Source: CAZUGA01 sp964619885
GTDB taxonomy: Bacteria > Pseudomonadota > Gammaproteobacteria > Methylococcales > UBA1147
Direction: 5' to 3'
Assembly: GCA_964619885.1 (NCBI GenBank)
Contig: CAZUGA010000001.1
Span: forward strand, 124,001-188,000
Length of the DNA stretch: 64,000 nucleotides
Shown piece after piece: positions 55,295-64,000 of this stretch. Each line of letters starts with the position of its first letter. Positions within the stretch are counted from its first letter, which is position 1. A program made the position numbers and the translations under genes. A model generated the notes under the pieces. It was not told the origin of the DNA. It searched no databases and worked only from the letters and a program-made list of their open reading frames with translations.

Positions 55295-56008
55295 TTATAA
55301 GAAATCAATAATGAAATAGAGTAATACGGTTAAGCCCAAGCCACAGTGTATGACACCCTTAACGCTGGCCATGGGTCCCATTTGCCCAAGCTTATCCGCC
55401 ATGGGTAGTTTGCCGATGGCAGCGAATTTCTTAGACAGAGGGCTGTGAGCCCCATTGAGCTCCAGTATCAGGATGACGACTACCGCCAGTAGAAATGCAA
55501 ATGTACTCGCATTTCCATGGGGATAATGGGTTGATGCGCCCATGAAAAATAGCATTGGAATAGAGAATAATGTATTGGTTCTGGATGCCAGACCCGCGAC
55601 AGCAAGTGCGCTTGCGGCTTCGGGGATCGCCTCGCCGCCACCGGCAACCTGTTTGGCCGATGCGATAACGATTTGTTGCTTGGGCCAAATAACCAACCAT
55701 ACGTTGAGAAACATGAAGGTGCCCAATAATGCGCCGATATATATGTCGTAAGGCATACCTGCTCCGCGCATTCCCATAATCGCTACACCGGTTAGGAATG
55801 TGAACATTGCGCCCCAACGAAACCACCACAGTGCCCTTGGTACTAGTTTTTGTATCGCGTCCGACTTGGCGCCGGCTTCTGCTTCTTTAAAAAATTCAGT
55901 TTGTACAAAGTTGAAATAATACAGGATACCAATCCAGGTGATACCCGCCATGAAATGCCCCCAGCGTAGTAGCATTTCAACACCGAAACTTGTTGTTACA
56001 ATTTCCAT
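55295..56008 (-). CDS. PuuD-like (urate hydroxylase N-terminal type) membrane protein
   Basis: 237 residues, about six or seven membrane helices. LLRWGHFMAGITWIGILYYFNF, RALWWFRWGAMFTFLTG and GALLGTFMFLNVWLVIWPKQ match the membrane domain of PuuD-type proteins. The cytochrome c domain of full PuuD is absent. Histidines and Trp in the first helices may bind heme. A GAGGAGGG site precedes the ATG. Urate oxidation is not implied by the neighbours; function open. Confidence 0.75.
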   Translation of the reverse strand: MEIVTTSFGVEMLLRWGHFMAGITWIGILYYFNFVQTEFFKEAEAGAKSDAIQKLVPRALWWFRWGAMFTFLTGVAIMGMRGAGMPYDIYIGALLGTFMFLNVWLVIWPKQQIVIASAKQVAGGGEAIPEAASALAVAGLASRTNTLFSIPMLFFMGASTHYPHGNASTFAFLLAVVVILILELNGAHSPLSKKFAAIGKLPMADKLGQMGPMASVKGVIHCGLGLTVLLYFIIDFL

Positions 56009-56200
56009 ACATCCCTCCTCGTTGATTTAAAACATGCAATGCCGTCTAGATCAGACATCGTTTAGAGCGGTTCAACGCCAATGTGCGGGACCGCATGCGA
56101 CATTCTGTGTTGTTGGTCGGCTAAAAGCCATTTGTGATTCTGCCCTAGAACAAGCAATGGTCGCGAAATTGGCCCTTATCGTCAAGCCCTGTGTGCAAAT

Positions 56201-57064
56201 TTACTGCTCTAGCTTATAGCGGGTTTCTTCATTGTAGTATTCGGGAAAACCTACCGCCGAAGTTAAGCCATCGAAATCAAGGATATTTTGGACTGGCTGG
56301 CCTTGTTTGATTTCAATTAACGCCGTTTGCATCGCGTTTATCGAGGTATTCAACAAGGTCAACGGATAAACGGCAATTTTATAGCCCAATGCTTCCAATC
56401 GATCGGGGGGTAAGTTGGGTGTTTTGCCATATTCGATCATGTTGGCCATTTTGTGACCGGCCACCGAATTACAATAATGTTCCATTTCTTGTTCGGTTTC
56501 AGGCGCTTCCACAAAGCTAATGTCCGCTCCGATTTCAGCAAAACCCTGAGCTCTTGCAATCGCTTCTTCCAGTCCATGCGTTCCACGCGCATCGGTACGC
56601 GCCATAATCAAGATGTCCTCGCCTTCGTCTCGGCTGTCAACTGCAGCTTGTATGCGCATAAATGCTTCCGACCTATCCACGACCGCTTTTCCTTTTGTGT
56701 GACCGCAACGTTTGGGCATGAGCTGGTCTTCCAGCATGATGCAGGCAAATCCAGCCCTCGCGTAACCCTGTACCGTACGCTTAATATTGAGGGCGTTACC
56801 AAATCCTGTGTCGCCGTCTCCAAAGACTGGAATCGAAACCGAGTTACAGACGTTGCATCCCTGAGCGACCATCTCACCGTAAGAGATCAAGCCTGTGTCG
56901 GGCATGCCCAGTCGACTTCCCGCCACCGCGAATCCGCTCATAAAAGCGGTATCGAAGCCGGCCATTTCGACAAGTCTGGCGGACATTGCATCGTGACATC
57001 CTGGCATTAGTATTAAGCCGGGCTGGTCCAATAGCTGTCTGAGTTTGTGGGCAGGTGACGTCAT
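56201..57064 (-). CDS. Isocitrate lyase / PEP mutase superfamily enzyme
   Basis: 287 residues. DGDTGFGNALNIKRTV gives the metal site and PKRCGHTKGK the catalytic loop with cysteine, so a C-C lyase (2-methylisocitrate lyase or dimethylmalate lyase type) is more likely than a mutase. An oxaloacetate decarboxylase is also possible. No prp genes are adjacent. GAGGG precedes the ATG. Confidence 0.8.
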   Translation of the reverse strand: MTSPAHKLRQLLDQPGLILMPGCHDAMSARLVEMAGFDTAFMSGFAVAGSRLGMPDTGLISYGEMVAQGCNVCNSVSIPVFGDGDTGFGNALNIKRTVQGYARAGFACIMLEDQLMPKRCGHTKGKAVVDRSEAFMRIQAAVDSRDEGEDILIMARTDARGTHGLEEAIARAQGFAEIGADISFVEAPETEQEMEHYCNSVAGHKMANMIEYGKTPNLPPDRLEALGYKIAVYPLTLLNTSINAMQTALIEIKQGQPVQNILDFDGLTSAVGFPEYYNEETRYKLEQ

Positions 57065-57124
57065 GTTGTATATCCCTCAACGTAAAAGCGGCCTGAGACG
57101 GCCGCGAATATTGTTTTGTCGATA

Positions 57125-57157
57125 GCAAAAAGCGGCAGGTCGTAAAACCTGCCGCTT
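57125..57157 (-). terminator. Intrinsic terminator of hppA
   Basis: On the minus strand AAGCGGCAGGT pairs with ACCTGCCGCTT around TTTACG and runs into TTTTTG. It begins 8 bases beyond the hppA stop. Confidence 0.85.
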
Positions 57158-57164
57158 GCAGATA

Positions 57165-59300
57165 CTACAATATTGGAATGATCAGCAATGCGACGATGTT
57201 CATGATTTTAATCATCGGATTGATCGCCGGGCCAGCCGTATCTTTGTACGGGTCACCCACGGTATCGCCGGTCACTGATGCTTTATGCGCATCGGATCCC
57301 TTGCCGCCGAGATTGCCATCTTCAATGTATTTCTTGGCATTGTCCCAAGCACCACCGCCGGTTGTCATTGAAATTGCGACAAACAAACCAGTGATAATCG
57401 ACCCAATCAATACACCGCCCAAAGCTTCTTTGCCCAGGGTCAAACCAACGATCAATGGAACCGCGATGGGTAATAGTGAGGGTATGATCATTTCGCGGAT
57501 GGCAGCTACCGTGAGCAGGTCAACAGCTTTGGAATAATCAGGTTTGGCGGTACCCTCCATAATCCCTGGGATTTCCCGAAATTGCCGTCTAACTTCGGTG
57601 ACTATTCCTGCAGCTGCTCGGCCGACGGCTTCCATTGCCAGTGCGCTAAACAAATAAGGTACCAAGCCACCAATGAATAAGCCTATCACGACCATGTGAT
57701 CGGATAGATCAAATGCCATGTTGCCACCCAAGTTGGCTGTGTAATCGGCGAACAGGACCAGGGCAGCCAAACCAGCCGATGCAATAGCGTAGCCTTTAGT
57801 GACAGCTTTAGTGGTGTTGCCTACCGCGTCCAGTGGATCCGTGATATTACGAATTTCTTCCGGTAGGTCGGCCATTTCAGCGATGCCCCCGGCGTTGTCG
57901 GTAATTGGACCGTAAGCGTCAAGTGCGACAACCATTCCAGCCATCGACAACATAGATGTTGCGGCAATCGCTAGTCCAAATAAGCCTGCTAAATCATAGG
58001 CGGCCCATATGCTAGCGCAAACGACAATAACTGGAGCTGCGGTGGATTTCATGGAGACAGCCAAACCCGCGATTATGTTGGTGCCATCGCCGGTGGTTGA
58101 TGCTTGTGCGATGGTTTTTACCGGGCTGAATTCGGTCGACGTGTAGTATTCGGTGATGCCTACCATGGCTGCGGTCAGCGCCAATCCGATTAATGATGAA
58201 TAGTATATGTCGGCCGATTGGATAACGGTGCCGGCAAAAGTGATCGAGTCACCCAGCATCATAAACGTTAGCGGATAGAACGCTATTGCCGCCAGTCCGC
58301 CTGAAACTACGACGCCTTTGTACAATGCCGTCATTACCCGGCCGTCCTTTTTGACCTTGACGAAGTAAGTACCGATGATCGACGTGATTATTGATACCGC
58401 GCCCAAAACCAACGGATAGACAATCGCTCCGTTTTCAGCGTTTTCCACTAATAATCCAGCCAAAACCATGGTCGCGACGATGGTCACGGCGTAGGTTTCA
58501 AACAGGTCTGCTGCCATTCCGGCACAGTCACCGACGTTGTCGCCGACATTGTCCGCGATTACAGCCGGATTTCTGGGATCATCTTCCGGAATTCCCGCTT
58601 CGACTTTACCCACTAGATCCGCGCCTACGTCAGCCCCTTTGGTGAAGATGCCACCACCCAAGCGGGCAAAAATTGAGATCAGTGAGCCACCAAAGGCAAG
58701 CCCGATTAGCGCATGTAATGGATCATCAACCCCTGCTGCAACCAGAAAAACATAGTATCCGGAGACACCCAGTAATCCCAGACCGACGACCAATAAACCG
58801 GTAATCGCTCCACCGCGAAATGCGACCTGAAATGCGGCGTCCAAGCCCTGGTGGGCAGCTTGTGCAGTCCTGGTGTTGGCCAACACCGAGATGTTCATCC
58901 CAATGTACCCGGCGGCACCAGATAAGACTGCGCCGATCAAAAATCCTACCGCCGTACCCCAGTCCAGGAAAAACCCAATGACGAAAAAAAGGGTTACGCC
59001 TACATAGCTAATCGTTTTGTATTGACGATTGAGATAAGCTTGCGCGCCTTGTTGGATCGCGGATCCAATTTCTTGCATCGTCGGGTTGCCGCTGGATTTT
59101 GAATTGATCCAATCGATTGAAACGACGCCGTATCCGATTGCGGCGGTTGATGCGGCGAGCGCGAAAAGCGTCCCCCATCCTGCCACAACACCAATCATAA
59201 GCAATACCAGTCCGGCTAGTATACAAATGTTGCGAAAATGCTTTTGTTGGGTTAACGGCATCAGTGCTTGCCGTATTGATTCACTGGTTACTGTGGCCAT
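57165..59300 (-). CDS. hppA: Membrane-bound proton-pumping pyrophosphatase
   Basis: 711 residues with about 16 helices. DVGADLVGKVEAGIPEDDPRNP (in part), ADNVGDNVGDCAGM and the C-terminal DNAKKYIEDG are diagnostic. The segment GNTTKAVTKGYAIASAG has Lys where K+-dependent enzymes have Ala, pointing to the K+-independent, proton-pumping class. It couples PPi hydrolysis (or its reverse) to the proton gradient. A GAGGAGG site precedes the ATG. pfp lies 124 bases upstream on the same strand. Confidence 0.96.
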   Translation of the reverse strand: MATVTSESIRQALMPLTQQKHFRNICILAGLVLLMIGVVAGWGTLFALAASTAAIGYGVVSIDWINSKSSGNPTMQEIGSAIQQGAQAYLNRQYKTISYVGVTLFFVIGFFLDWGTAVGFLIGAVLSGAAGYIGMNISVLANTRTAQAAHQGLDAAFQVAFRGGAITGLLVVGLGLLGVSGYYVFLVAAGVDDPLHALIGLAFGGSLISIFARLGGGIFTKGADVGADLVGKVEAGIPEDDPRNPAVIADNVGDNVGDCAGMAADLFETYAVTIVATMVLAGLLVENAENGAIVYPLVLGAVSIITSIIGTYFVKVKKDGRVMTALYKGVVVSGGLAAIAFYPLTFMMLGDSITFAGTVIQSADIYYSSLIGLALTAAMVGITEYYTSTEFSPVKTIAQASTTGDGTNIIAGLAVSMKSTAAPVIVVCASIWAAYDLAGLFGLAIAATSMLSMAGMVVALDAYGPITDNAGGIAEMADLPEEIRNITDPLDAVGNTTKAVTKGYAIASAGLAALVLFADYTANLGGNMAFDLSDHMVVIGLFIGGLVPYLFSALAMEAVGRAAAGIVTEVRRQFREIPGIMEGTAKPDYSKAVDLLTVAAIREMIIPSLLPIAVPLIVGLTLGKEALGGVLIGSIITGLFVAISMTTGGGAWDNAKKYIEDGNLGGKGSDAHKASVTGDTVGDPYKDTAGPAINPMIKIMNIVALLIIPIL

Positions 59301-59424
59301 GAATTCCTCCTCTGTTGAAATGACCTTGGATTTAACTTGGGTAGTTCTCGAATGTTAATTTAATTGGTACAAGTGACTGTAAACCTAAAATTGGAAAGTT
59401 TGTTGGGTTGTGGCCAGCTTACGT

Positions 59425-60681
59425 CTATACAGAAAAACTTTTGCTCAATTTTTTTGCCACCGCTATATTCTTCAAGCTGATGTATACCGGCATGCCGAGT
59501 TTATAAGGCGGGTAGTCTTCGCCTTCAATCAACGGACTCAAATACGTACGACAGGCGTCGGTAATGCCGAAACCATCTTGGCTTATATACTCCGGTGGCA
59601 TCATTTTTTCTACATTAGCGACATCGGCCAGATTGGTCACGCCAATTTCCCATGCATAGGGGTTGTTTGATGTCCGCACAATGGTGGGCATTACCGAATT
59701 CTTGCCTTGCAGCGCAAATTCCAGTGCTGCTTTGCCGACCGCGTAGGCCTGATCTGTATCCGTTTGCGATGCGATATGTCGGGCTGCTCTTTGCAGGTAG
59801 TCAGCGACCGCCCAGTGGTATTTATAACCCAGCGCATCTTTTGTCATATTCGCAATAACCGGCGCTGCACCGCCCAACTGGGCGTGACCAAACGCATCGG
59901 TACCGCCCGCCTCGGCCAGAAATTTACCATCGCTTCCTTTTACGCCTTCGGAAACTATGATCGAGCAGTATCCGTGGGTTTCAACGAGCTGTTTCACCTT
60001 GGCCAGAAATTGCTGGCGGTCGAACTCGATTTCGGGAAATAATATGATCAACGGTATCTTATTATCATCGTCCTGGGCAAGACCCGCTGCTGCTGCTATC
60101 CAACCGGCGTGGCGTCCCATTACTTCTAATATAAAGACTTTGGTTGATGTGGAGCACATCGATGCAACATCGTAACTTGCTTCGCGTGTTGAAACGGCGA
60201 CATATTTGGCGACTGATCCGAATCCGGGGCAATTGTCGGTAATTGGCAAATCATTATCAACCGTTTTGGGAATGCCGATGCAGGTCAATGGGTATCCTAA
60301 ACGATCCCCCATTTGCGAAACCTTGTGTGCGGTATCCTGGGAATCACCCCCGCCGTTATAGAAAAAATAACCGATGTTATGTGCTTTAAATACCTCTATA
60401 AGGCGTTCGTATTCGGCTTTGCTTTGATCTAATCCCTTAAGTTTATGCCGGCATGATCCAAATGCGCCTGCTGGGGTATATCGTAGTGCCGCAATCGCTG
60501 CATCTGATTCCGCACTGGTGTCTATTAAATCTTCGGTGAGCGCCCCAATTATACCGTTACGGCCGGCGTACAATGTGCCAATGCTCTGCGGGTGTTTTCT
60601 GGCCGTTTCAATGAGACCACACGCGCTTGCGTTGATCACTGCGGTAACTCCACCCGATTGGGCGTAAAAAGCGTTTTTCAA
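59425..60681 (-). CDS. pfp: Pyrophosphate-dependent 6-phosphofructokinase
   Basis: 418 residues. YNGGGDSQDTAHK (109-120) gives the diphosphate site and PKTVDNDL (138-145) has the lysine typical of PPi-dependent enzymes; MGRHAGWIAA is also conserved. It phosphorylates fructose 6-phosphate with PPi and runs reversibly. In Methylococcus the enzyme also acts on sedoheptulose 7-phosphate and ribulose 5-phosphate. Co-orientation with hppA suggests shared PPi economy. Confidence 0.93.
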   Translation of the reverse strand: MKNAFYAQSGGVTAVINASACGLIETARKHPQSIGTLYAGRNGIIGALTEDLIDTSAESDAAIAALRYTPAGAFGSCRHKLKGLDQSKAEYERLIEVFKAHNIGYFFYNGGGDSQDTAHKVSQMGDRLGYPLTCIGIPKTVDNDLPITDNCPGFGSVAKYVAVSTREASYDVASMCSTSTKVFILEVMGRHAGWIAAAAGLAQDDDNKIPLIILFPEIEFDRQQFLAKVKQLVETHGYCSIIVSEGVKGSDGKFLAEAGGTDAFGHAQLGGAAPVIANMTKDALGYKYHWAVADYLQRAARHIASQTDTDQAYAVGKAALEFALQGKNSVMPTIVRTSNNPYAWEIGVTNLADVANVEKMMPPEYISQDGFGITDACRTYLSPLIEGEDYPPYKLGMPVYISLKNIAVAKKLSKSFSV

Positions 60682-61052
60682 AGTTTCCCCGTTTTGTAGT
60701 TAGTGCTTCGTTAAACCTGAAAATCTTACCATAGTTTGGTAAATATTCCGATATCGTTTGACGATTCCTCAAGATTTTTGGTGGGTGCTGCTTGCAGTAT
60801 TTTACTGCTTGGACGGTTGTTTCTTTAATGTTGCGATTATGGGTCGGTTAAAACTAATCGCCAAAACCAATACTTAAGCGCTTTGCGCATGCGATAGGGA
60901 GGCAAGTCTCAATAGAGACCTAAGGGGTAAATCGCATTCAAACTTGCCGTTATTCTATTTTTTTGATGGTGTCGATCCAGATATTAACCCCGTGGTTGGG
61001 TTGGGGGGCCGGCTATTCGATTACAAAAATCGTTAAGTGGCGAATGTTGAGT
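60682..61052. other. Intergenic region upstream of pfp with nested inverted repeats
   Basis: A compact structure lies at 60889-60947: ATGCGAT/ATCGCAT enclose GTCTC-AATA-GAGAC, and GGCAA (60901) can alternatively pair with TTGCC (60943). It could be the end of the GGDEF transcript or part of a long pfp leader. It matches no riboswitch known to me. Confidence 0.45.
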
Positions 61053-62030
61053 TTAGCCAACGTTGTAGATGGTATTGGCAGGAGGTGCTTCGTTTGACCA
61101 GGTGCAAACCCGGTTTCGACCCAAATATTTCGCCCGGTAAAGCGCTTCATCGGCAAAATTAATCAACGCATTGACGTCGTGTATACCTTGTTCGTATTCG
61201 GTAAGGCCGATACTGCAAGTGACCTGAAAGGTGCCTCCTTTAGCAGAGCAGTGGGTTTGGGTCCTCGTGCTCATTCGAATGCGCTCTGCAACAACCTTGG
61301 CGGCGTTCAACAATGTATTGGTCAGTACAATTAGAAATTCTTCGCCGCCGTAGCGGCAAACTATATCCGACTGTCGCGTGCATTTGCGTAATAAATTGCT
61401 AAATGATTTTAGTACTTGGTCGCCGGCAAGATGGCCATACTGGTCGTTGACGCGTTTGAAGTGATCCAGGTCAACCAGCATGATGCAAAATGGAACCTTG
61501 TAACGGCTGGCGCGGTGCTGTTCCTGCTGTAAGTGTTCCAAAAGATAACGCCGACTGTATAATCCAGTCAGGTCATCAGTTACGGCCAACCTTTTAAGTT
61601 CCTCTTGTTTGATTTTGAATGAACGCATCAATTCAGCCGCTGCGACAGCCTGGTCGATTGCTTTTTGTAAAGTTTCCGCCCCAACGTCAGTAATGAGTAA
61701 ACAGTCCTGGGCGCCGTTTTTCATCGCTTGCACGACAAAAGCAATATCCACGACTTCCATCAAGATAATCACCGGTGTCGGCATTTCACCCATTTTTGAA
61801 GCAATCGAATTTATAAAATCGATGCAGTCGCTTCCGGCAGTTTTTTGATCGAGTACAATACAATCGAAGCTTTCGTTATTGCAGGTCGGCAGTCCAGTCG
61901 ATATTGAATCTAATTCTTCAAACACATAGTCGGCCGTCGGGTTTTCCCAAAGTAGCTTCTTGTGAATTCTGCGGCGATTGATATCGTCGTCGACAATAAG
62001 GATTCGGAGAGATTTTTGCGTCAGCATCAT
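61053..62030 (-). CDS. Response regulator with GGDEF output (diguanylate cyclase)
   Basis: 325 residues. A receiver domain (about 8-130) has LRILIVDDDINRRRIHKKL and the phospho-acceptor Asp in CIVLDQKT. The GGDEF domain (about 155-315) has DDLTGLYSRRYL, DLDHFKRVNDQYGH and the active-type YGGEEFL. It should make cyclic di-GMP when phosphorylated. No histidine kinase is adjacent. Two consecutive ATGs start the gene. Confidence 0.92.
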   Translation of the reverse strand: MMLTQKSLRILIVDDDINRRRIHKKLLWENPTADYVFEELDSISTGLPTCNNESFDCIVLDQKTAGSDCIDFINSIASKMGEMPTPVIILMEVVDIAFVVQAMKNGAQDCLLITDVGAETLQKAIDQAVAAAELMRSFKIKQEELKRLAVTDDLTGLYSRRYLLEHLQQEQHRASRYKVPFCIMLVDLDHFKRVNDQYGHLAGDQVLKSFSNLLRKCTRQSDIVCRYGGEEFLIVLTNTLLNAAKVVAERIRMSTRTQTHCSAKGGTFQVTCSIGLTEYEQGIHDVNALINFADEALYRAKYLGRNRVCTWSNEAPPANTIYNVG

Positions 62031-62940
62031 TCTATCCTTGTCTACTGGCGCAAATCTAACTGTTTAGGCAATGCAATGCATCCTTATTTTAACCGGTCGT
62101 ATTAAATAACTGTGTAGATAGTGGGTAATCGATATGATTCTTCGAAGTGTAAGGTGTGTCGATCCTGTATTGTGCATTTCCAATTTATAGATTTATTCTA
62201 GAGGTGAACGCGATACTATTTAGCGTGATTTACGAATGTTTACGCATGCTATATATCTCTCTAAGCTTGAAAATTCTTCGGCACGGCAAATGAAATTAGT
62301 TTTTAGGTGGGTCGAATTGTACATTTTGGAGTGGAAATTCAAATTCAAAGGATAGGCTGTTGTTTGTTTACTCTAAAATTTTGGTTCAATGTTTGAAGCT
62401 GAAGTATAGTGCAAGCGAGGAGGTGCTTTTGACGAAAAGGACGATTACGTAAGGAAAATAGAGGATTTAATAAAAAGTGTGATGTATTTCAATTAAGCTT
62501 CTATTTATACTATAGATTCAATCGTTTTCTGTGCTTAGTTATTCTGTTTTATCACTTCTCATTCGAGAAAATGGCGGTCGATAACGCTATTTCGCGTTTG
62601 GAATTAGGTTCGATTTATAAGCCTTAAAATTTACGGTTTCTTTTTCCGATGATTGGCGGCAGAATTAGCCATGTTTGTAACGGTCAATTGGGTCATTGAA
62701 TTTGATTGGCGATTATTTTTGGGGTCGATAGGGTTTTTGTTGAAGGATTAGGTCTGCGACTTGATTACAATGATCCTGGCTCAGCAAAATTAGCGGGCAA
62801 CACATGGAGTCTAGGCGGCTAAATCGAAATGTACTTAAATTCGATGACTTATATGATATTTGTCTTGACGGCACATTGATTTATAAGTAGGGTGGTTGCC
62901 CGTTTTTGAGACTGGTCGATGGTTGTGGATGGTCGTTTCT
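62031..62940. other. Long non-coding region upstream of ilvB
   Basis: About 900 bases, AT-rich and with many stops in all frames. No gene, tRNA or known RNA was recognised. It must contain the promoters of the GGDEF gene and of ilvB. Confidence 0.45.
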
Positions 62941-62942
62941 GT

Positions 62943-62961
62943 CCGTCAGTATAATTGACGG
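62943..62961 (+). promoter_or_regulatory. First leader hairpin of ilvB
   Basis: CCGTCA-GTATAAT-TGACGG forms a 6-bp stem. A short frame starting ATGGTTGTGG at about 62919 encodes an 11-residue peptide with three valines and stops inside this loop. Confidence 0.4.
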
Positions 62962-62974
62962 TCCGGTATTTTTT

Positions 62975-62992
62975 GGGCGTTTAATAACGCCC
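62975..62992 (+). terminator. Terminator-like hairpin in the ilvB leader
   Basis: GGGCGTT-TAAT-AACGCCC forms a 7-bp stem followed by TATTTCTTTT, 27 bases before the GTG start. This position suggests attenuation control of the acetolactate synthase gene. Confidence 0.55.
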
Positions 62993-63019
62993 TATTTCTT
63001 TTATAGAGGGTCAAAAGCT

Positions 63020-64000
63020 GTGGAGTTCAATGGGGCGGATATCGTAGTCCAGTGTTTGAAAGATGAGGGCGTTGAATTTATTTTTGGCTACCCCGGTGGT
63101 GCGGTATTGCACCTGTACGATGCGTTGTTCAAACAAGAAGAAATCAAACATATCTTAGTGCGGCACGAACAGGGTGCGTCACACGCGGCCGACGGGTACG
63201 CCAGAGCGACCGGAAAACCCGGTGTGGTTTTAGTAACATCGGGGCCGGGTGCGACCAATGCGGTAACCGGTATTGCGACCGCACATCTGGATTCTATCCC
63301 GCTGGTTGTCATCTCGGGACAGGTTTCAACCCCGGTTATTGGTAGCGATGCTTTCCAAGAGGTTGATATGGTTGGTATTACCCGGCCATGTGTAAAACAT
63401 AATTTCTTGATCAAGGATGTTACGAAAATTGCGGAGACTATAAAAAAAGCGTTCCATGTGGCGACCACGGGCCGGCCAGGCCCGGTTGTAGTGGATATTC
63501 CGAAGGACATTACAGATCCCAATATAAAGGTGCCTTATAAGTATCCACGCAGCGTATCCATGCGTTCATATAACCCGGCGGTTAAAGGACACAAGGGTCA
63601 GATCAAAAAAGCTATCGAGCTGATTCTGGCAGCAGAGCGGCCAATGATCTACAGTGGCGGCGGGGTTGTGTTGGGCGAGGGTGCAAAAGAATTAACCGCG
63701 TTTACGCGCACGCTGGGTTATCCAATTACCAATACCTTGATGGGTTTGGGTGCTTTTCCGGCTAAGGACAAGCAGTTTGTAGGAATGCTGGGTATGCACG
63801 GTACCTACGAAGCCAACATGGCGATGCACGAATGCGATGTGCTGATTGCGATAGGTGCCCGGTTTGACGATAGGGTCACCGGTAAGTTAAGTGAATTTTG
63901 TCCGGATTCCAAGATCGTCCATATCGATGTGGATCCAGCTTCGATTGCTAAGAACGTAACCGTCGATGTTCCAATTGTCGGCGAAGTTAAACCGGTTCTT
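63020..64000 (+). CDS. ilvB: Acetolactate synthase, large subunit (partial, 3' end outside window)
   Basis: The frame runs from GTG at 63020 (after GAGGG at 63006) to the window edge, 327 codons. The N-terminal ThDP enzyme domain is clear: FGYPGGAVLHLYDALF, HEQGASHAADGYARATGKPG (catalytic Glu), TSGPGATNAVTGIATAHLDS and GRPGPVVVDIPKDI; the central domain has GMLGMHGTYEANMAMHECD and GARFDDRVTGKL. It makes acetolactate for valine, leucine and isoleucine synthesis. ilvB and ilvI cannot be told apart from this part; the small subunit should follow outside the window. Confidence 0.95.
   Translation, partial: MEFNGADIVVQCLKDEGVEFIFGYPGGAVLHLYDALFKQEEIKHILVRHEQGASHAADGYARATGKPGVVLVTSGPGATNAVTGIATAHLDSIPLVVISGQVSTPVIGSDAFQEVDMVGITRPCVKHNFLIKDVTKIAETIKKAFHVATTGRPGPVVVDIPKDITDPNIKVPYKYPRSVSMRSYNPAVKGHKGQIKKAIELILAAERPMIYSGGGVVLGEGAKELTAFTRTLGYPITNTLMGLGAFPAKDKQFVGMLGMHGTYEANMAMHECDVLIAIGARFDDRVTGKLSEFCPDSKIVHIDVDPASIAKNVTVDVPIVGEVKPVL

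Noticed and set aside
62031..62940. tRNA or small RNA gene in the long gap before ilvB
   Set aside because: No cloverleaf arms, CCA end or GTTCRA-type T-loop could be found by eye.

Overview
The window reads as chromosomal DNA of a gammaproteobacterium of moderate GC content, densely coded on both strands. Central metabolism points to a methylotroph or chemolithoautotroph-like lifestyle: PEP carboxylase, formate-tetrahydrofolate ligase, serine hydroxymethyltransferase and malate dehydrogenase lie within 10 kb, followed by PEP synthase with its regulator. A PPi-dependent phosphofructokinase sits beside a proton-pumping pyrophosphatase, an arrangement reported in Methylococcus and in sulfur-oxidising symbionts. 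No methane, methanol or sulfur oxidation genes are in view, so the lifestyle is inference. No tRNA, rRNA, CRISPR array or insertion sequence was found.

Layout. 1-3.3 kb: periplasmic glucan synthesis (partial OpgC plus a GH17-GT2 synthase). 3.9-6.8 kb: a three-domain ACP / acyl-AMP ligase / acyltransferase. 7.1-9.1 kb: a His/Arg/Tyr-rich secreted protein and a TauE/SafE-type permease. 9.2-16.9 kb: an accessory stretch with a HerA-type ATPase, a FetB-type permease, a VWA / PP2C / protein kinase / zinc-ribbon operon resembling the TerY-P triad, and a small two-helix membrane protein. 17.1-30.9 kb: the C1/C4 block ppc, fhs, glyA, mdh, ppsA, ppsR with a secreted protease and a SlyD-like chaperone between. 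31-43.5 kb: htpG, a GGDEF-EAL protein, TauE/SafE permease, GlsB, a decayed PhnD-like gene, a DsrC-like protein, Hsp15, glutaredoxin, an RCK-type ion channel, RraA and a cobalamin adenosyltransferase. 43.7-49.5 kb: a DUF3592 protein, moaC, a MotA/MotB pair, moaD-moaE. 49.6-53.8 kb: a minus-strand operon of two paralogous unknown proteins, a DyP peroxidase and a cytochrome P450. 54.4-64 kb: DUF2797 protein, PuuD-like membrane protein, isocitrate-lyase-superfamily enzyme, hppA, pfp, a receiver-GGDEF protein, a long non-coding stretch and the start of ilvB/ilvI.

How the genes fit together. Ppc makes oxaloacetate, Mdh interconverts it with malate, GlyA and Fhs move one-carbon units on tetrahydrofolate, and PpsA/PpsR regenerate PEP. 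Pfp and HppA both use pyrophosphate. The two most interesting modules are the VWA/PP2C/kinase/zinc-ribbon operon (12.5-16.1 kb), which also contains a 44-residue ORF resembling a truncated VWA start, and the DyP-P450 operon with its two uncharacterised paralogues (49.6-53.8 kb).
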